Assembly (NCBI RefSeq): GCF_029891575.1
Contig: NZ_JARZHF010000001.1
Span: 682,001-746,000 of the forward strand
Length of the DNA stretch: 64,000 nucleotides
DNA from: Salipaludibacillus daqingensis
GTDB taxonomy: Bacteria > Bacillota > Bacilli > Bacillales > Salisediminibacteriaceae
Direction of reading: 5' to 3'
The notes under the pieces are model-generated. The model saw nothing but the letters and a program-made list of their open reading frames with translations. It ran no database searches and was not told where the DNA came from. Position numbers and translations under genes: made by a program. This document shows, piece by piece, positions 17,399 through 25,483 of this stretch; positions within the stretch are counted from its first letter, which is position 1, and the number at the start of each line of letters is the position of its first letter.

Positions 17399-17737
17399 AT
17401 GGCGAATTTATTAAAAACAGGTTTCTTGTTAGGATTAGGTGCTGCTGTTTCCAGTAAAGAAAGAGTTGATAAGTATGTGGATGACCTTCTTGCTAAAGGA
17501 AAGGTTACCCCAAAAGAGGCGGATGAATTGTATCAATCTCTTCTAAAAAAAGGAGAGGAAACGGAAGAACAATGGAATAGTCGCACAAAAGAAAAAATGC
17601 GTTCTGTCATGGAAGATTTGAATATTGTTTCTAGAGATGAGTTCATTGGATTAAAAGAGAAAGTGGAAATTCTCGAAAAAAAGATAATAGAACTCGAAAC
17701 AGTAAAGCCTGAACAGAAAAATGATGAACAAGAATAG
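17399..17737 (+). CDS. Phasin-like small coiled-coil protein
   Basis: A 112-residue protein: a hydrophobic N-terminal stretch (LLKTGFLLGLGAAV), the segment VDDLLAKGKVTPKEADELYQSL, then a coiled coil with heptad spacing at about residues 77-103. It resembles the phasin-related proteins annotated as polyhydroxyalkanoate synthesis regulators (COG3937, from memory). It is almost certainly co-transcribed with the ABC1 kinase gene (23-base gap, AGGAGG ribosome site) and followed by a terminator. A role as accessory or scaffold of the kinase is only an inference from this pairing. Confidence 0.7.
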   Translation: MANLLKTGFLLGLGAAVSSKERVDKYVDDLLAKGKVTPKEADELYQSLLKKGEETEEQWNSRTKEKMRSVMEDLNIVSRDEFIGLKEKVEILEKKIIELETVKPEQKNDEQE

Positions 17738-17750
17738 TACAAAAAGTATT

Positions 17751-17780
17751 AAAACGACAGCTTTATTGCTGTCGTTTTTT
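17751..17780 (+). terminator. Terminator after the phasin-like gene
   Basis: AAAACGACAGC and GCTGTCGTTTT form an 11-base stem with a TTTATT loop and a following T run. Confidence 0.93.
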
Positions 17781-17904
17781 TATATGTAGAAATAATTTAC
17801 CAAGGATAAATAAAGACGATACTTATCATGATAAAAATAATGAAATATACAAAAGTACCATAAGAATCGAATTTAATACGAATAACAAAAGGAGCAGATT
17901 AATC

Positions 17905-18183
17905 ATGAAAAATAATGAATATCATTCTGGGGATCATGTTTATGTCATTCAACGCAACCCCCACACACAATCTGTTGCACATATCCAAGGAGCCAATATC
18001 GTTGAAAATCCATATCACCCTGGTGAACTCTCTCTCTTCTTTATGGATGAATATTATCCTTTAACGGACGATTTCGCAATTTACTCAAGCTATGATGAGG
18101 CAGAAGAAGAATATAATCACTCTTTTTATGATCAAAATGAGAACGACACCAGTAATCCTATTCAAGAGGGTTACGATTTATGA
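17905..18183 (+). CDS. splA: SplA family regulator of spore photoproduct lyase
   Basis: A 92-residue protein in front of splB. SplA of Bacillus subtilis is a small regulator that lowers splB expression; this protein has similar length and position, and segments such as GDHVYVIQRNPHTQSVAHIQGA fit that family. The acidic C-terminus (DEAEEEYNHSF onward) is less conserved. Its stop overlaps the splB start (ATGATAG), implying coupled translation. A forespore sigma-G promoter is expected from the Bacillus subtilis model, but I could not place one confidently upstream. Confidence 0.85.
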   Translation: MKNNEYHSGDHVYVIQRNPHTQSVAHIQGANIVENPYHPGELSLFFMDEYYPLTDDFAIYSSYDEAEEEYNHSFYDQNENDTSNPIQEGYDL

Positions 18184-19208
18184 TAGAGCCTTTCGTTCCT
18201 CAACTCGTCTATATAGAACCAGGAGCGCTCGAGTATCCGTTAGGAAAACAACTGAAAATAAAATTTGAAAAAATGGGTATTGAAATAAGAAAAACAACTT
18301 CTCATAATCAAGTAAGAAATATTCCAGGAAAAAACGATTTACAGAAATATCGAAATGCAAAATCTACACTTGTAGTTGGTATCAGAAAGACACTGAAATT
18401 TGATACATCTAAACCATCAGCTGAATATGCTATTCCACTAGCTACTGGTTGCATGGGTCACTGTCAATATTGTTATCTACAAACAACAATGGGCAGTAAA
18501 CCTTATATTCGCACGTATGTAAATGTCGAAGAAATTCTTTCAGCTGCCGAAATGTATATGAAAGAAAGAGCCCCAGATGAAACAAGGTTTGAAGCTGCCT
18601 GCACATCTGATATCGTTGGAATCGATCATTTAACACATTCATTAAAAAAAGCCATTGAGTATTTCGGAAAATCAGATTATGGAAAACTACGTTTTGTAAC
18701 AAAATATCATCACGTTGACCACTTGTTAGATGCTGCTCACCAAGGAAAAACGAGATTTCGTTTTAGCATCAATGCAGATTATGTCATTCGTAACTTTGAA
18801 CATGGGACATCTCCACTCATTGAAAGAATTAAAGCAGCAGTCAAAGTAGCTGAAGCAGGATATCCTCTCGGGTTTATTGTCGCACCAATTTACTTACACG
18901 AAGGATGGGAAGAAGGATATTTACAAATGTTCCAATTGCTTGACGAACATTTACCGAAACACATTCGAAATGATCTGACCTTCGAATTGATCCAACACCG
19001 ATTTACCAAACCAGCTAAACGGGTGATACAAAAAAATTATCCGATGACAAAGCTAGAGTTGAATGAAGAAAAAAGAAAGTACAAATGGGGGAAATACGGA
19101 ATAGGAAAGTATGTTTATCAAAAAAACGAACAAGACGATATCCAACAGCACTTACACAATTATCAGCAACAATACTTCCCTGAATCCACGATAGAGTACT
19201 TTACATGA
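18180..19208 (+). CDS. splB: Spore photoproduct lyase (radical SAM)
   Basis: A 342-residue radical SAM enzyme that repairs the thymine dimer (spore photoproduct) formed by UV in dormant spores. The iron-sulfur cluster motif is C91-x3-C95-x2-C98 in ATGCMGHCQYCYL. C141 in FEAACTSDIVG matches the hydrogen-donor Cys of the Bacillus subtilis enzyme in number and context. The length equals that enzyme. It overlaps splA by four bases and is followed by a terminator. This is direct evidence of a spore former. Confidence 0.97.
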   Translation: MIEPFVPQLVYIEPGALEYPLGKQLKIKFEKMGIEIRKTTSHNQVRNIPGKNDLQKYRNAKSTLVVGIRKTLKFDTSKPSAEYAIPLATGCMGHCQYCYLQTTMGSKPYIRTYVNVEEILSAAEMYMKERAPDETRFEAACTSDIVGIDHLTHSLKKAIEYFGKSDYGKLRFVTKYHHVDHLLDAAHQGKTRFRFSINADYVIRNFEHGTSPLIERIKAAVKVAEAGYPLGFIVAPIYLHEGWEEGYLQMFQLLDEHLPKHIRNDLTFELIQHRFTKPAKRVIQKNYPMTKLELNEEKRKYKWGKYGIGKYVYQKNEQDDIQQHLHNYQQQYFPESTIEYFT

Positions 19209-19257
19209 AGCAAGGTTTTACGAAGCATTTTGGGGAACTTTCATTTATATCTAAAAA

Positions 19258-19291
19258 CAGGCTCCCCCTTTCATTTAAGTGAGGTAGCCTG
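19258..19291. terminator. Bidirectional terminator between splB and the converging small membrane gene
   Basis: CAGGCT and AGCCTG arms are extended by a partial CCC/GG pairing, with A and T runs outside. Confidence 0.75.
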
Positions 19292-19298
19292 CTTTTCT

Positions 19299-19619
19299 TT
19301 ATTTTCTAGCTTTCTGATGACTTTTTTTACTGTGTTTTTCTTGCTCTGCTTCTTGTTTAATTTCTGCTAAGTGTACTTGATACCAAATAAATCCCCAATA
19401 TGCCCCTATTGCAAGGAAAACCAATAAGTAAAGACCACTTCTTAGTAATTCTCCTTGTGTGAGAAAAAGGGTGAAATCAAAGCGAAAAGAGATAATAAAT
19501 GTCACAACCATATACAACAACCAGAGTTTTATAGCAAAATGATAAAGCCCCTCTTTTATTATAAACTCTTTTCTACCTTCATCTACTCGGGCTCTCATCC
19601 GTTCTTTTCGTTTAGACAA
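19299..19619 (-). CDS. Small two-helix membrane protein of unknown function
   Basis: A protein of about 106 residues: basic N-terminus (KRKERMRARVDEGRKEF), two hydrophobic helices (KLWLLYMVVTFIISF and SGLYLLVFLAIGAYWGFIWY), and a highly charged C-terminal tail rich in Lys, Glu and His. The longer open frame to 19643 is misleading, since its first codons contain the AGGAGG ribosome site (19629-19634) that serves TTG 19619, nine bases away. I do not recognise the family. It stands alone, converging on splB. Confidence 0.65.
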   Translation of the reverse strand: MSKRKERMRARVDEGRKEFIIKEGLYHFAIKLWLLYMVVTFIISFRFDFTLFLTQGELLRSGLYLLVFLAIGAYWGFIWYQVHLAEIKQEAEQEKHSKKSHQKARK

Positions 19620-19716
19620 TCTAATTTTCCTCCTAAATAACAAAACTCCACTTAATCGATTATTATACTCTAGCTCGTATTTTACATGAAATATTTAAAA
19701 GCATCTAGACTAGTTT

Positions 19717-21627
19717 TTAGGAGATCAGAATCGGGTCTTGCATAATGATAGGAATATCATTCCCATCTACTGGCTTACTGATTATAAATCCTTGAATCCC
19801 ATCACATTCATGTCGCTTCAAGAAAGGTATGACATCCTTGTTTTCTATACCTTCTGCAATAACATACATCCCTAACTTCCTAGTTAAATGAATAATTGTT
19901 TCAACGATAGCGGTATTTACTTTATTCACAGGGATATCATTCATAAAGGAACGATCTATTTTCACAAAATCAGCTGGAATTATTTTCAAATAATTCAGCG
20001 AAGAATATCCTGTTCCAAAATCATCTAAAGCAATTCTACAACCTAATTTCTTCAGGCCATTAATCGTATCAAGGCTCGTTTCAATATGATACATTAATAC
20101 TGTTTCTGTAATTTCAAATTCTATTTTCTTCGGTGTAACATTAAATTTTTCGATTAACAAACTTACTTCCTCAACGAACGTACTTTTTCTTATTTGATTT
20201 GCTGATAAATTTATCGACATTTCCAGATCAAGACCGTCATTTTCCCATTTTTTTAATTGAGCAAATGATTCTTGAATGATCCATTCACCTAAAGGGATAA
20301 TATACCCCGTTTCTTCTGCAATAGGAATAAAATCTAACGGTGGAATTCGCCCTTTCTTTGGATGGTTCCAACGAATCAGAGCTTCAACAGCTACAATCTT
20401 ATCTTTTTTTAAGTCGTACCTTGGTTGATACTGCAAATAAAACTCTTGATTTTGCAAACCTCTTTTCAAATCATGTTCTAGCTTAAATGAGTCTATTGTC
20501 TGATGGCGTTCCTTGAGATAAAATTCGATACTATTCCCTGCTTCTTCTTTCGCTAAATACATTGCTATATCAGCATGCTGGAAAAGAGTGTGAAGATCCC
20601 TTGAGTCCTCAGGAAAAATCGAAATTCCTATACTTACATCAACTACAATGTGCTGTCCGTCTAAAAAATATGGTTTACTTAGCTCTTTATTCGTAAATTC
20701 TAATACTTCATGTAATTTTGCAAATGATGTCATATTACCATATAGAATGCTGAATTCATCTGCGCCATTACGATACACGCTAATTTGCATTTTTTCAGAT
20801 AAAAGTTTTAGTCTTTTTCCAACTTGTTTCAACAATTCGTCTCCAATATGATGCCCAAAAGTATCATTTACCGTTTTAAAACGGTTAAGATCTATAACAA
20901 TCAACGCCACTTTTGTATCATTTTTCTCTGCGGTCATGAGAAGATGTTCTGCGTCTTTTGTTAAACTAAAACGATTGCGTAGCCCTGTCATGAAATCATA
21001 TTGTACTAAGTATTCTAAGTCCTCTTCGTGTTTTTTTCGTTGATTTATATTTAAAAAGAACACTGACGCCCCTACGTCCGTTGGAAAAACCCTCACATCA
21101 AACCATGATGATTGTGCCTTATAATACTCTTCAAAATATTGGTTTTGATGATTTTGTTTTGCGTCCAACAACGCTGGAAAGAGTTTTGTTTTCTTTCCTT
21201 CTGGGAATTCCTCCCAAAGATTTTTCCCAATTAAATTTCCTTCTTTTCTCCCTAACATTTTCGTTGCCTCATTATTCACATACGTTAAACGAAAATCTCC
21301 GTCTATCGAAAAAAAAGCATCAGTGAAACTTTCAAGAATTTTTCTCGAATTAATCAGTGTGTCTATCCTACGCTTTTTCTCATCAAGTAACTTATCATGA
21401 ATCTGTTCATTTTTATTAAAATAATATCTTATTAATGCAAATAATAAAATAGACGTCACAATAACATAACCAATACCTTTTGTCGTTTGTATTAAAATAG
21501 CTGTACTAGAATTCCCAAATAATGAAGCAACTAATCTATCCGAAAAAGTTATCCACAAGACTCCCAAAGCAAGGTACAGTATCGTGATTTTTAATGCCGC
21601 TTGGTTAATTGTAAACAATGATGACAT
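19717..21627 (-). CDS. Membrane PAS-GGDEF-EAL protein, probable c-di-GMP phosphodiesterase
   Basis: A 636-residue signalling protein. Two transmembrane helices (about residues 14-34 and 42-68) anchor it, a PAS domain covers about 90-200, a GGDEF domain about 205-370 and an EAL domain about 385-630. The GGDEF active site reads NGADEF (residues 287-292): the second Gly is Ala, so cyclase activity is doubtful. The EAL domain keeps VEALIRWNHP (415-417 is EAL), DDFGTGYSSL and KIDRSFM, so it probably hydrolyses c-di-GMP, with GADEF perhaps a GTP sensor. A structured leader precedes the gene. Confidence 0.9.
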   Translation of the reverse strand: MSSLFTINQAALKITILYLALGVLWITFSDRLVASLFGNSSTAILIQTTKGIGYVIVTSILLFALIRYYFNKNEQIHDKLLDEKKRRIDTLINSRKILESFTDAFFSIDGDFRLTYVNNEATKMLGRKEGNLIGKNLWEEFPEGKKTKLFPALLDAKQNHQNQYFEEYYKAQSSWFDVRVFPTDVGASVFFLNINQRKKHEEDLEYLVQYDFMTGLRNRFSLTKDAEHLLMTAEKNDTKVALIVIDLNRFKTVNDTFGHHIGDELLKQVGKRLKLLSEKMQISVYRNGADEFSILYGNMTSFAKLHEVLEFTNKELSKPYFLDGQHIVVDVSIGISIFPEDSRDLHTLFQHADIAMYLAKEEAGNSIEFYLKERHQTIDSFKLEHDLKRGLQNQEFYLQYQPRYDLKKDKIVAVEALIRWNHPKKGRIPPLDFIPIAEETGYIIPLGEWIIQESFAQLKKWENDGLDLEMSINLSANQIRKSTFVEEVSLLIEKFNVTPKKIEFEITETVLMYHIETSLDTINGLKKLGCRIALDDFGTGYSSLNYLKIIPADFVKIDRSFMNDIPVNKVNTAIVETIIHLTRKLGMYVIAEGIENKDVIPFLKRHECDGIQGFIISKPVDGNDIPIIMQDPILIS

Positions 21628-21652
21628 TCATTTACACTTCCTTTTTTTTGAG

Positions 21653-21719
21653 ATTTGTGTCCGTAAAAGAAGTTTCACTATGCGAAACCTGGAAAAGCAT
21701 GGCGAAAATAGACACAAAT
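21653..21719 (-). ncRNA. Structured 5' leader of the GGDEF-EAL gene (candidate regulatory RNA)
   Basis: A perfect 9-base inverted pair (21653-21661 with 21711-21719, ATTTGTGTC/GACACAAAT) encloses a second hairpin (GTTTC 21672-21676 with GAAAC 21684-21688). It lies between a plausible promoter and the ribosome site of the GGDEF-EAL gene. It does not match the c-di-GMP-I or -II riboswitch consensus as I know them. Confidence 0.4.
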
Positions 21720-21751
21720 TATGTCAATATTGATTCTAAATATTCAGTCTT

Positions 21752-21780
21752 ATTATACTATTTTTTTTACATTTTGTAAC
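21752..21780 (-). promoter_or_regulatory. Candidate promoter of the GGDEF-EAL gene
   Basis: On the minus strand GTTACA and TATAAT (21752-21757) are spaced by 17 bases. Transcription from here would include the structured leader. Confidence 0.5.
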
Positions 21781-22084
21781 GTGTATCACAATTAAATAGT
21801 TTAAATGAAGGATATCTTTAACATTTTTGTTGATACAGAGAGTTTTTTCATAGTACTTCGTCAGATATATCCCACCCTCTCCCCGAACGAACCGCTAGTC
21901 TTCAGAAAAGAGCATGAACTTCAACAATAAGGTTCGAATCGCTTCGACGTAGGCAACGAATAGAATGTAATTGAAAAAAACAACTGTCTCAAAAACCATT
22001 CTAAATTTAAAACGAGTCAGGATATATTCACCTGACTCGTTTTTCTATACCATTTCCCATTTATACTTTTAGAACATAATCTTA
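21781..22084. other. Gene-free stretch with repeat-like sequence
   Basis: There is no credible gene. It holds GC-richer, stop-filled sequence, an AACTGTCTCAAAAAC segment also seen in part near 37770, and ends with the ACGAGTCAG hairpin (22012-22040). Confidence 0.5.
22012..22040. repeat. ACGAGTCAG hairpin repeat, copy B (probable terminator)
   Basis: ACGAGTCAGG and CCTGACTCGT pair, with AAAA before and TTTTT after. It stands 45 bases downstream of the minus-strand acetyltransferase gene. Confidence 0.8.
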
Positions 22085-22942
22085 TTATTTATACTTAAAT
22101 TGATATTCCACTGCGTCCCCTACAGGTTCATAGCCAATTTTCATGTAAATTGAGTTTGATGTAGGATTTTTTGCATTTGTATTTAAACTGCAAAATTTAA
22201 ACCCTTCATTCAACATTCTTTCGCTTAATGCACCGACACATGTTGTTGCATACCCTTTTCGTTGATACTCTTCAGGAGTGTAAACGAAATTTACTACAAC
22301 TCCATTTTTTAATTCTCTCGCTCTTTTCGCCATTGAAACTGGTGTGCAATTTTCATCTCTCCAAAGAAACACTTGGTTGTTTCTTATTTCTTTAATGACT
22401 GTTTCTTCTAATAAAGGGTGTTCTTTCAAACCTAATGCCTCTTTTTCAAATTCCTCTGTCCACGACATAACCAATGCGATATCATCTTCTGTTGCATAAG
22501 TAAGTCTGCCCTGATTACGAGGGTATTTTTGCAAATGTTTCAGTTGATATATATTTTGGGTCAATTTCTCTTCTGCATATGCACCTGTCAACTTTGTCCA
22601 TTCCTCTGCAAACGTTTTAGCAGTGTCTGTGCAACCAATCACTCCTGGAAGAGTCATCTCGTGAGCATGTATCCATTTCGCCGTTTCTTTCAGAGCATCT
22701 AAATGACCACAAATAATTAGATTTCTAGGTGGTGTTCTTACCGCAACAACTGTGACTTTGTCATTGTTATCTTGGCCTAGGATCATAACATTGTTTTTAT
22801 TGATAGAACTCGAAGACGATTCATCTTTTGATAATTGCCTTAGCACTCCAAGAGGAAGGTTATGATTCGCTTCTTTTCGAATAAGAAAATCTTCTGCGAT
22901 TTCAAGCATCTTTGAGGCCGAGTCAAAACGAGTAAAATACAT
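22085..22942 (-). CDS. GNAT family N-acetyltransferase
   Basis: A 285-residue protein with a GNAT domain in the last half: the acetyl-CoA loop is VYTPEEYQRKGYATTCVGAL near residue 222 (the R/Q-x-x-G-x-G/A pattern), followed by NTNAKNPTSNSIYMKIGYEPVGD, the usual beta4-alpha4 end. The N-terminal 140 residues form a second, less typical domain of the kind found in FR47-like acetyltransferases. The start has a GAGGA ribosome site. It lies 41 bases after another GNAT gene on the same strand, probably in one transcript. Substrate unknown. Confidence 0.82.
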   Translation of the reverse strand: MYFTRFDSASKMLEIAEDFLIRKEANHNLPLGVLRQLSKDESSSSSINKNNVMILGQDNNDKVTVVAVRTPPRNLIICGHLDALKETAKWIHAHEMTLPGVIGCTDTAKTFAEEWTKLTGAYAEEKLTQNIYQLKHLQKYPRNQGRLTYATEDDIALVMSWTEEFEKEALGLKEHPLLEETVIKEIRNNQVFLWRDENCTPVSMAKRARELKNGVVVNFVYTPEEYQRKGYATTCVGALSERMLNEGFKFCSLNTNAKNPTSNSIYMKIGYEPVGDAVEYQFKYK

Positions 22943-22983
22943 GCTTATTCCTCCTCACACATATAGTCTAGAAACTTATATTA

Positions 22984-23442
22984 CTAGACAATTGCCTTCT
23001 CCATTCTTACAAATAAATATTCTTCTCCATTTAATATATTGAGGGATCTGTTTACTGTTTGGAAGCCTTGCTTTTCAAATAATCGAATGGCCCTTTGATT
23101 AAATTCAGGTATATCCACTAGTAATTTTTTTGGCTCATACCATTCTATCGCTGTTTTAATTGCATACTCAGCAAACGAATACCCTTTACCTTTACCTACT
23201 AAATCAGGGTGAAGGCCTATATTAATTTCTACCTCATGTATATTCAATGGATCAAAGGTAAAATAACCGACCAAACCTTCGCCTTCATAAATAGCAGCAT
23301 AGTGATTCCATTTGAATGGATTCAAAAATTCATCCAAATCATCTAAGTTGTTTTGAATATTATAAAATGAAAGATTGTCATTATATTCCCACTCAACTAT
23401 TTCTAGTGCCGCCTCATTTGTCATCCATTTCCACTGAAACAT
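22984..23442 (-). CDS. GNAT family N-acetyltransferase
   Basis: A single-domain acetyltransferase of 152 residues. The acetyl-CoA binding loop is GLHPDLVGKGKGYSFAEY near residue 78, and PEFNQRAIRLFEKQGFQTV gives the typical last helix and strand. The N-terminus (MTNEAALEIVEWEY) resembles YjcK/RimJ-like small-molecule acetyltransferases. It is followed by the 285-residue acetyltransferase gene. The substrate cannot be inferred. The AGGAGG ribosome site upstream is strong. Confidence 0.82.
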   Translation of the reverse strand: MFQWKWMTNEAALEIVEWEYNDNLSFYNIQNNLDDLDEFLNPFKWNHYAAIYEGEGLVGYFTFDPLNIHEVEINIGLHPDLVGKGKGYSFAEYAIKTAIEWYEPKKLLVDIPEFNQRAIRLFEKQGFQTVNRSLNILNGEEYLFVRMEKAIV

Positions 23443-23613
23443 GTAACTCCTCCTAATACAACTTAAACTCTTCGTTTATTATTTTACAATGTATTTAAAT
23501 ATGATCTACATTAATTATTACCGTATTAGAAAATGTAAAGACATTGTTTCTTTCTAATTTCATTATACATCGATCTGCTCATAGCTTCATCCATTAATTA
23601 CTATTTGAACGTT

Positions 23614-23643
23614 AAAAAAACCCCCTCGAAATTTCTACAGGGG
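23614..23643 (-). terminator. Terminator-like hairpin (minus strand)
   Basis: CCCCT and AGGGG arms are followed on the minus strand by seven T. It is the second terminator in tandem between the Pro/Gly-rich protein gene and the acetyltransferase gene. Confidence 0.7.
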
Positions 23644-23695
23644 AACAAAGAATGTTTTAATCCATTTTTAAAGCATCACTTTTTTGCTTCTATAA

Positions 23696-23736
23696 AACGA
23701 AGACACTCTCAATTAGTAATTAAGAATGTCTTCGTT
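23696..23736 (-). terminator. Terminator of the Pro/Gly-rich protein gene
   Basis: AACGAAGACA (23696-23705) pairs with TGTCTTCGTT (23727-23736), extended by TCT/AGA across one mismatch, and is followed by a short T run on the minus strand. It lies 23 bases after the stop. Confidence 0.85.
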
Positions 23737-23758
23737 ATTCCCTAGTGTTCGTTTATCA

Positions 23759-24181
23759 TTATCGGCATTGAAAAGAACGAATTAGCCTAGTATCTAATCC
23801 CATATACACCCATCTAAACTGCCTTGGCCTCCATCTATACCCTGCTACAGACGTCCGTCCGATAAATGTAGGCCAAAACCAAAACCTACGACCATCATCT
23901 AAAATGACATACGTATAACGGTATAAACACCGTCTAAAGGCACCAGGATCGACGGCGAAAACTCCAACTTCTTGTTCCACGCCAAGCGGTGGTCTTCCTG
24001 GCGGGGGACCAGGAGGTGGACCATCTTGCCCAAAACCTGGAGGGCCAATGGGCGGACGTGGACCATATTGTTGGGGCCCCCCATATGGAGGTCCAAAACC
24101 AAACAATGAACCAATCGCTCCTAATCCTTGAGGAGTGGGTTGAGAAGGAAGTAACCAGCTTAATTGACGTTGATCTTGCAC
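23759..24181 (-). CDS. Pro/Gly-rich protein with conserved Trp/Arg-rich C-terminal domain, function unknown
   Basis: A 140-residue protein in two parts. Residues about 14-66 are low-complexity Pro/Gly (GPPYGGPQQYGPRPP, DGPPPGPPPGRPPLG). Residues 70-140 form a compact, probably folded domain rich in aromatic and basic residues with VDPGAFRRCLYRYTYV, RRFWFWPTFIGRTSVAG and a terminal Cys. There is no signal peptide and no transmembrane helix. GTG start with AAAGGAG eight bases upstream. A spore surface role is possible for such proteins in Bacillaceae but is only a guess. Own terminator downstream. Confidence 0.7.
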   Translation of the reverse strand: MQDQRQLSWLLPSQPTPQGLGAIGSLFGFGPPYGGPQQYGPRPPIGPPGFGQDGPPPGPPPGRPPLGVEQEVGVFAVDPGAFRRCLYRYTYVILDDGRRFWFWPTFIGRTSVAGYRWRPRQFRWVYMGLDTRLIRSFQCR

Positions 24182-24277
24182 GATCTCCTCTCCTTTCTTT
24201 TTCTATTCTCTACATTCTATGTTCACTTAAAATCATGGTGCTTGCCTATTTATCTTCGAATTGTGAGACCTAAAAAA

Positions 24278-24312
24278 ACTCTACTTAAAGCCATGTGCGC
24301 TTTAAGTAGAGT
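24278..24312 (-). terminator. Terminator of mapB
   Basis: A perfect 14-base stem (ACTCTACTTAAAGC with its complement, 7-base loop) is followed on the minus strand by seven T. Confidence 0.94.
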
Positions 24313-24328
24313 GAAACCCATCGCAAAT

Positions 24329-25099
24329 TTACAAATCAATCATGCCTTCTTGATTTTGATCCGTTGTAATGATTGGGTTACCTTTTGTTACGACAAGTGT
24401 ATGTTCATATTGTGTAGAAATAGTCTTATCTCTCGTTCTCGCAGTCCAACCATTATCATCCATTTTAGACTGCCAATCTCCAATATTTATCATTGGTTCT
24501 ATTGTAATGACCATTCCCTCTTTCAACCGTTGCCCTTTTCCACCTTTTCCAAAGTGAGGAATATTTGGTTCTTCATGAATCGTCGGTCCAATACCGTGTC
24601 CAGCAAAATCTCTTACAATGCCATAACCGTAAGGCTCAATAAACGACTGAATCGCCGCTCCTATATCTCCCACACGATTCCCAGCAACAGCCTGCTCAAT
24701 TCCTTTGTAAAGCGCTTCTTCCGTGACTCGATTTAATTGTTTAATTTCATCAGACACTTCGCCTACCTCGTATGTCCATGCCGAGTCTGCCAAACCACCG
24801 TTAAGATCAACAACAAAATCCATCGTCACAACGTCTCCTTCTTTTAATGGTTGATTTCGAGGAAAACCATGGCAAATTTCATCGTTTATAGATGCACAAG
24901 TGGCGTAAGCATAACCAAGATAGCCTTTTTGAGCAGGTTTTGCACCATGTTTCTTTAATGTTTTCTCAACAAATGCATCTAATTCAAGCGTTGTTACACC
25001 TGGTCTTACCATCGTTGCTAATTTACGGTGGATACTAGCAACCAATACTCCTGCTTCTTTCATTAATTCAATTTCTCGATCTGATTTTCTTTGAATCAT
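24329..25099 (-). CDS. map: Methionine aminopeptidase type I (MapB/YflG-like)
   Basis: A cytoplasmic metalloenzyme (256 residues) that removes the initiator Met from new proteins. The metal ligands can be seen: Asp in VVTMDFVVD and LADSAW, His in GHGIGPTIHEEP, Glu in ITIEPM and Glu in TQYEHTL. It starts MIQRKSDREIELMKEAG, the usual N-terminus. It is not in a ribosomal-protein operon, so it is probably the second, stand-alone Map (YflG/MapB in Bacillus subtilis). A strong terminator follows. Confidence 0.92.
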   Translation of the reverse strand: MIQRKSDREIELMKEAGVLVASIHRKLATMVRPGVTTLELDAFVEKTLKKHGAKPAQKGYLGYAYATCASINDEICHGFPRNQPLKEGDVVTMDFVVDLNGGLADSAWTYEVGEVSDEIKQLNRVTEEALYKGIEQAVAGNRVGDIGAAIQSFIEPYGYGIVRDFAGHGIGPTIHEEPNIPHFGKGGKGQRLKEGMVITIEPMINIGDWQSKMDDNGWTARTRDKTISTQYEHTLVVTKGNPIITTDQNQEGMIDL

Positions 25100-25483
25100 T
25101 GCATATAAACTCCTTTATAAGTAAGTAATGGATTAAGATATGATTTTTTCTAGAAGCTTGTGATGATTATTTATTAAATTTCCAATGAGTAAACTTTGTA
25201 GCTATTCTCGATCTTTATTTTTAAAAGTAAAACTGTATCGCCTTTCATCATACCAATATACGGCTCTTTCATTCAACTTATTAGTCGTGGTTCGTTAAAA
25301 CCTTAATTACAAAACGTGTAAACCTCTCCAACTAAATCGATTAATTTTGCATGGAAATTTAGAGCTAAGTTTTGTTGAATGATATCAGATTTCAGAACCT
25401 TTTCTTTAACCACCCCCCATTTTTCTTTGATCTCGTTTATAATCATATTAGATCGGTTAAATTTTGCAAGGAAGGTGAACGAA
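25100..25483. other. Gene-free stretch, possible remnant
   Basis: There is no convincing gene. On the minus strand a 32-codon frame (25174-25272, beginning MKEPYIGMMKGDTVLLL) and a frame at 25303-25446 ending DLVGEVYTFCN read like protein fragments but have no ribosome site. They may be remnants of a decayed gene. The upstream region of the next acetyltransferase gene is also here. Confidence 0.35.

Noticed and set aside
17780-17904. Sigma-G promoter before splA
   Set aside because: A partial match (CATAAGA) exists, but no -35 at the right distance; not reported as a feature.
21628-21780. c-di-GMP riboswitch before the GGDEF-EAL gene
   Set aside because: None of the conserved GEMM sequence elements is seen; only a generic structured leader can be supported.
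24164-24736. 190-codon plus-strand frame opposite methionine aminopeptidase
   Set aside because: It lies largely antisense to mapB, whose catalytic residues are all present, and has no ribosome site.
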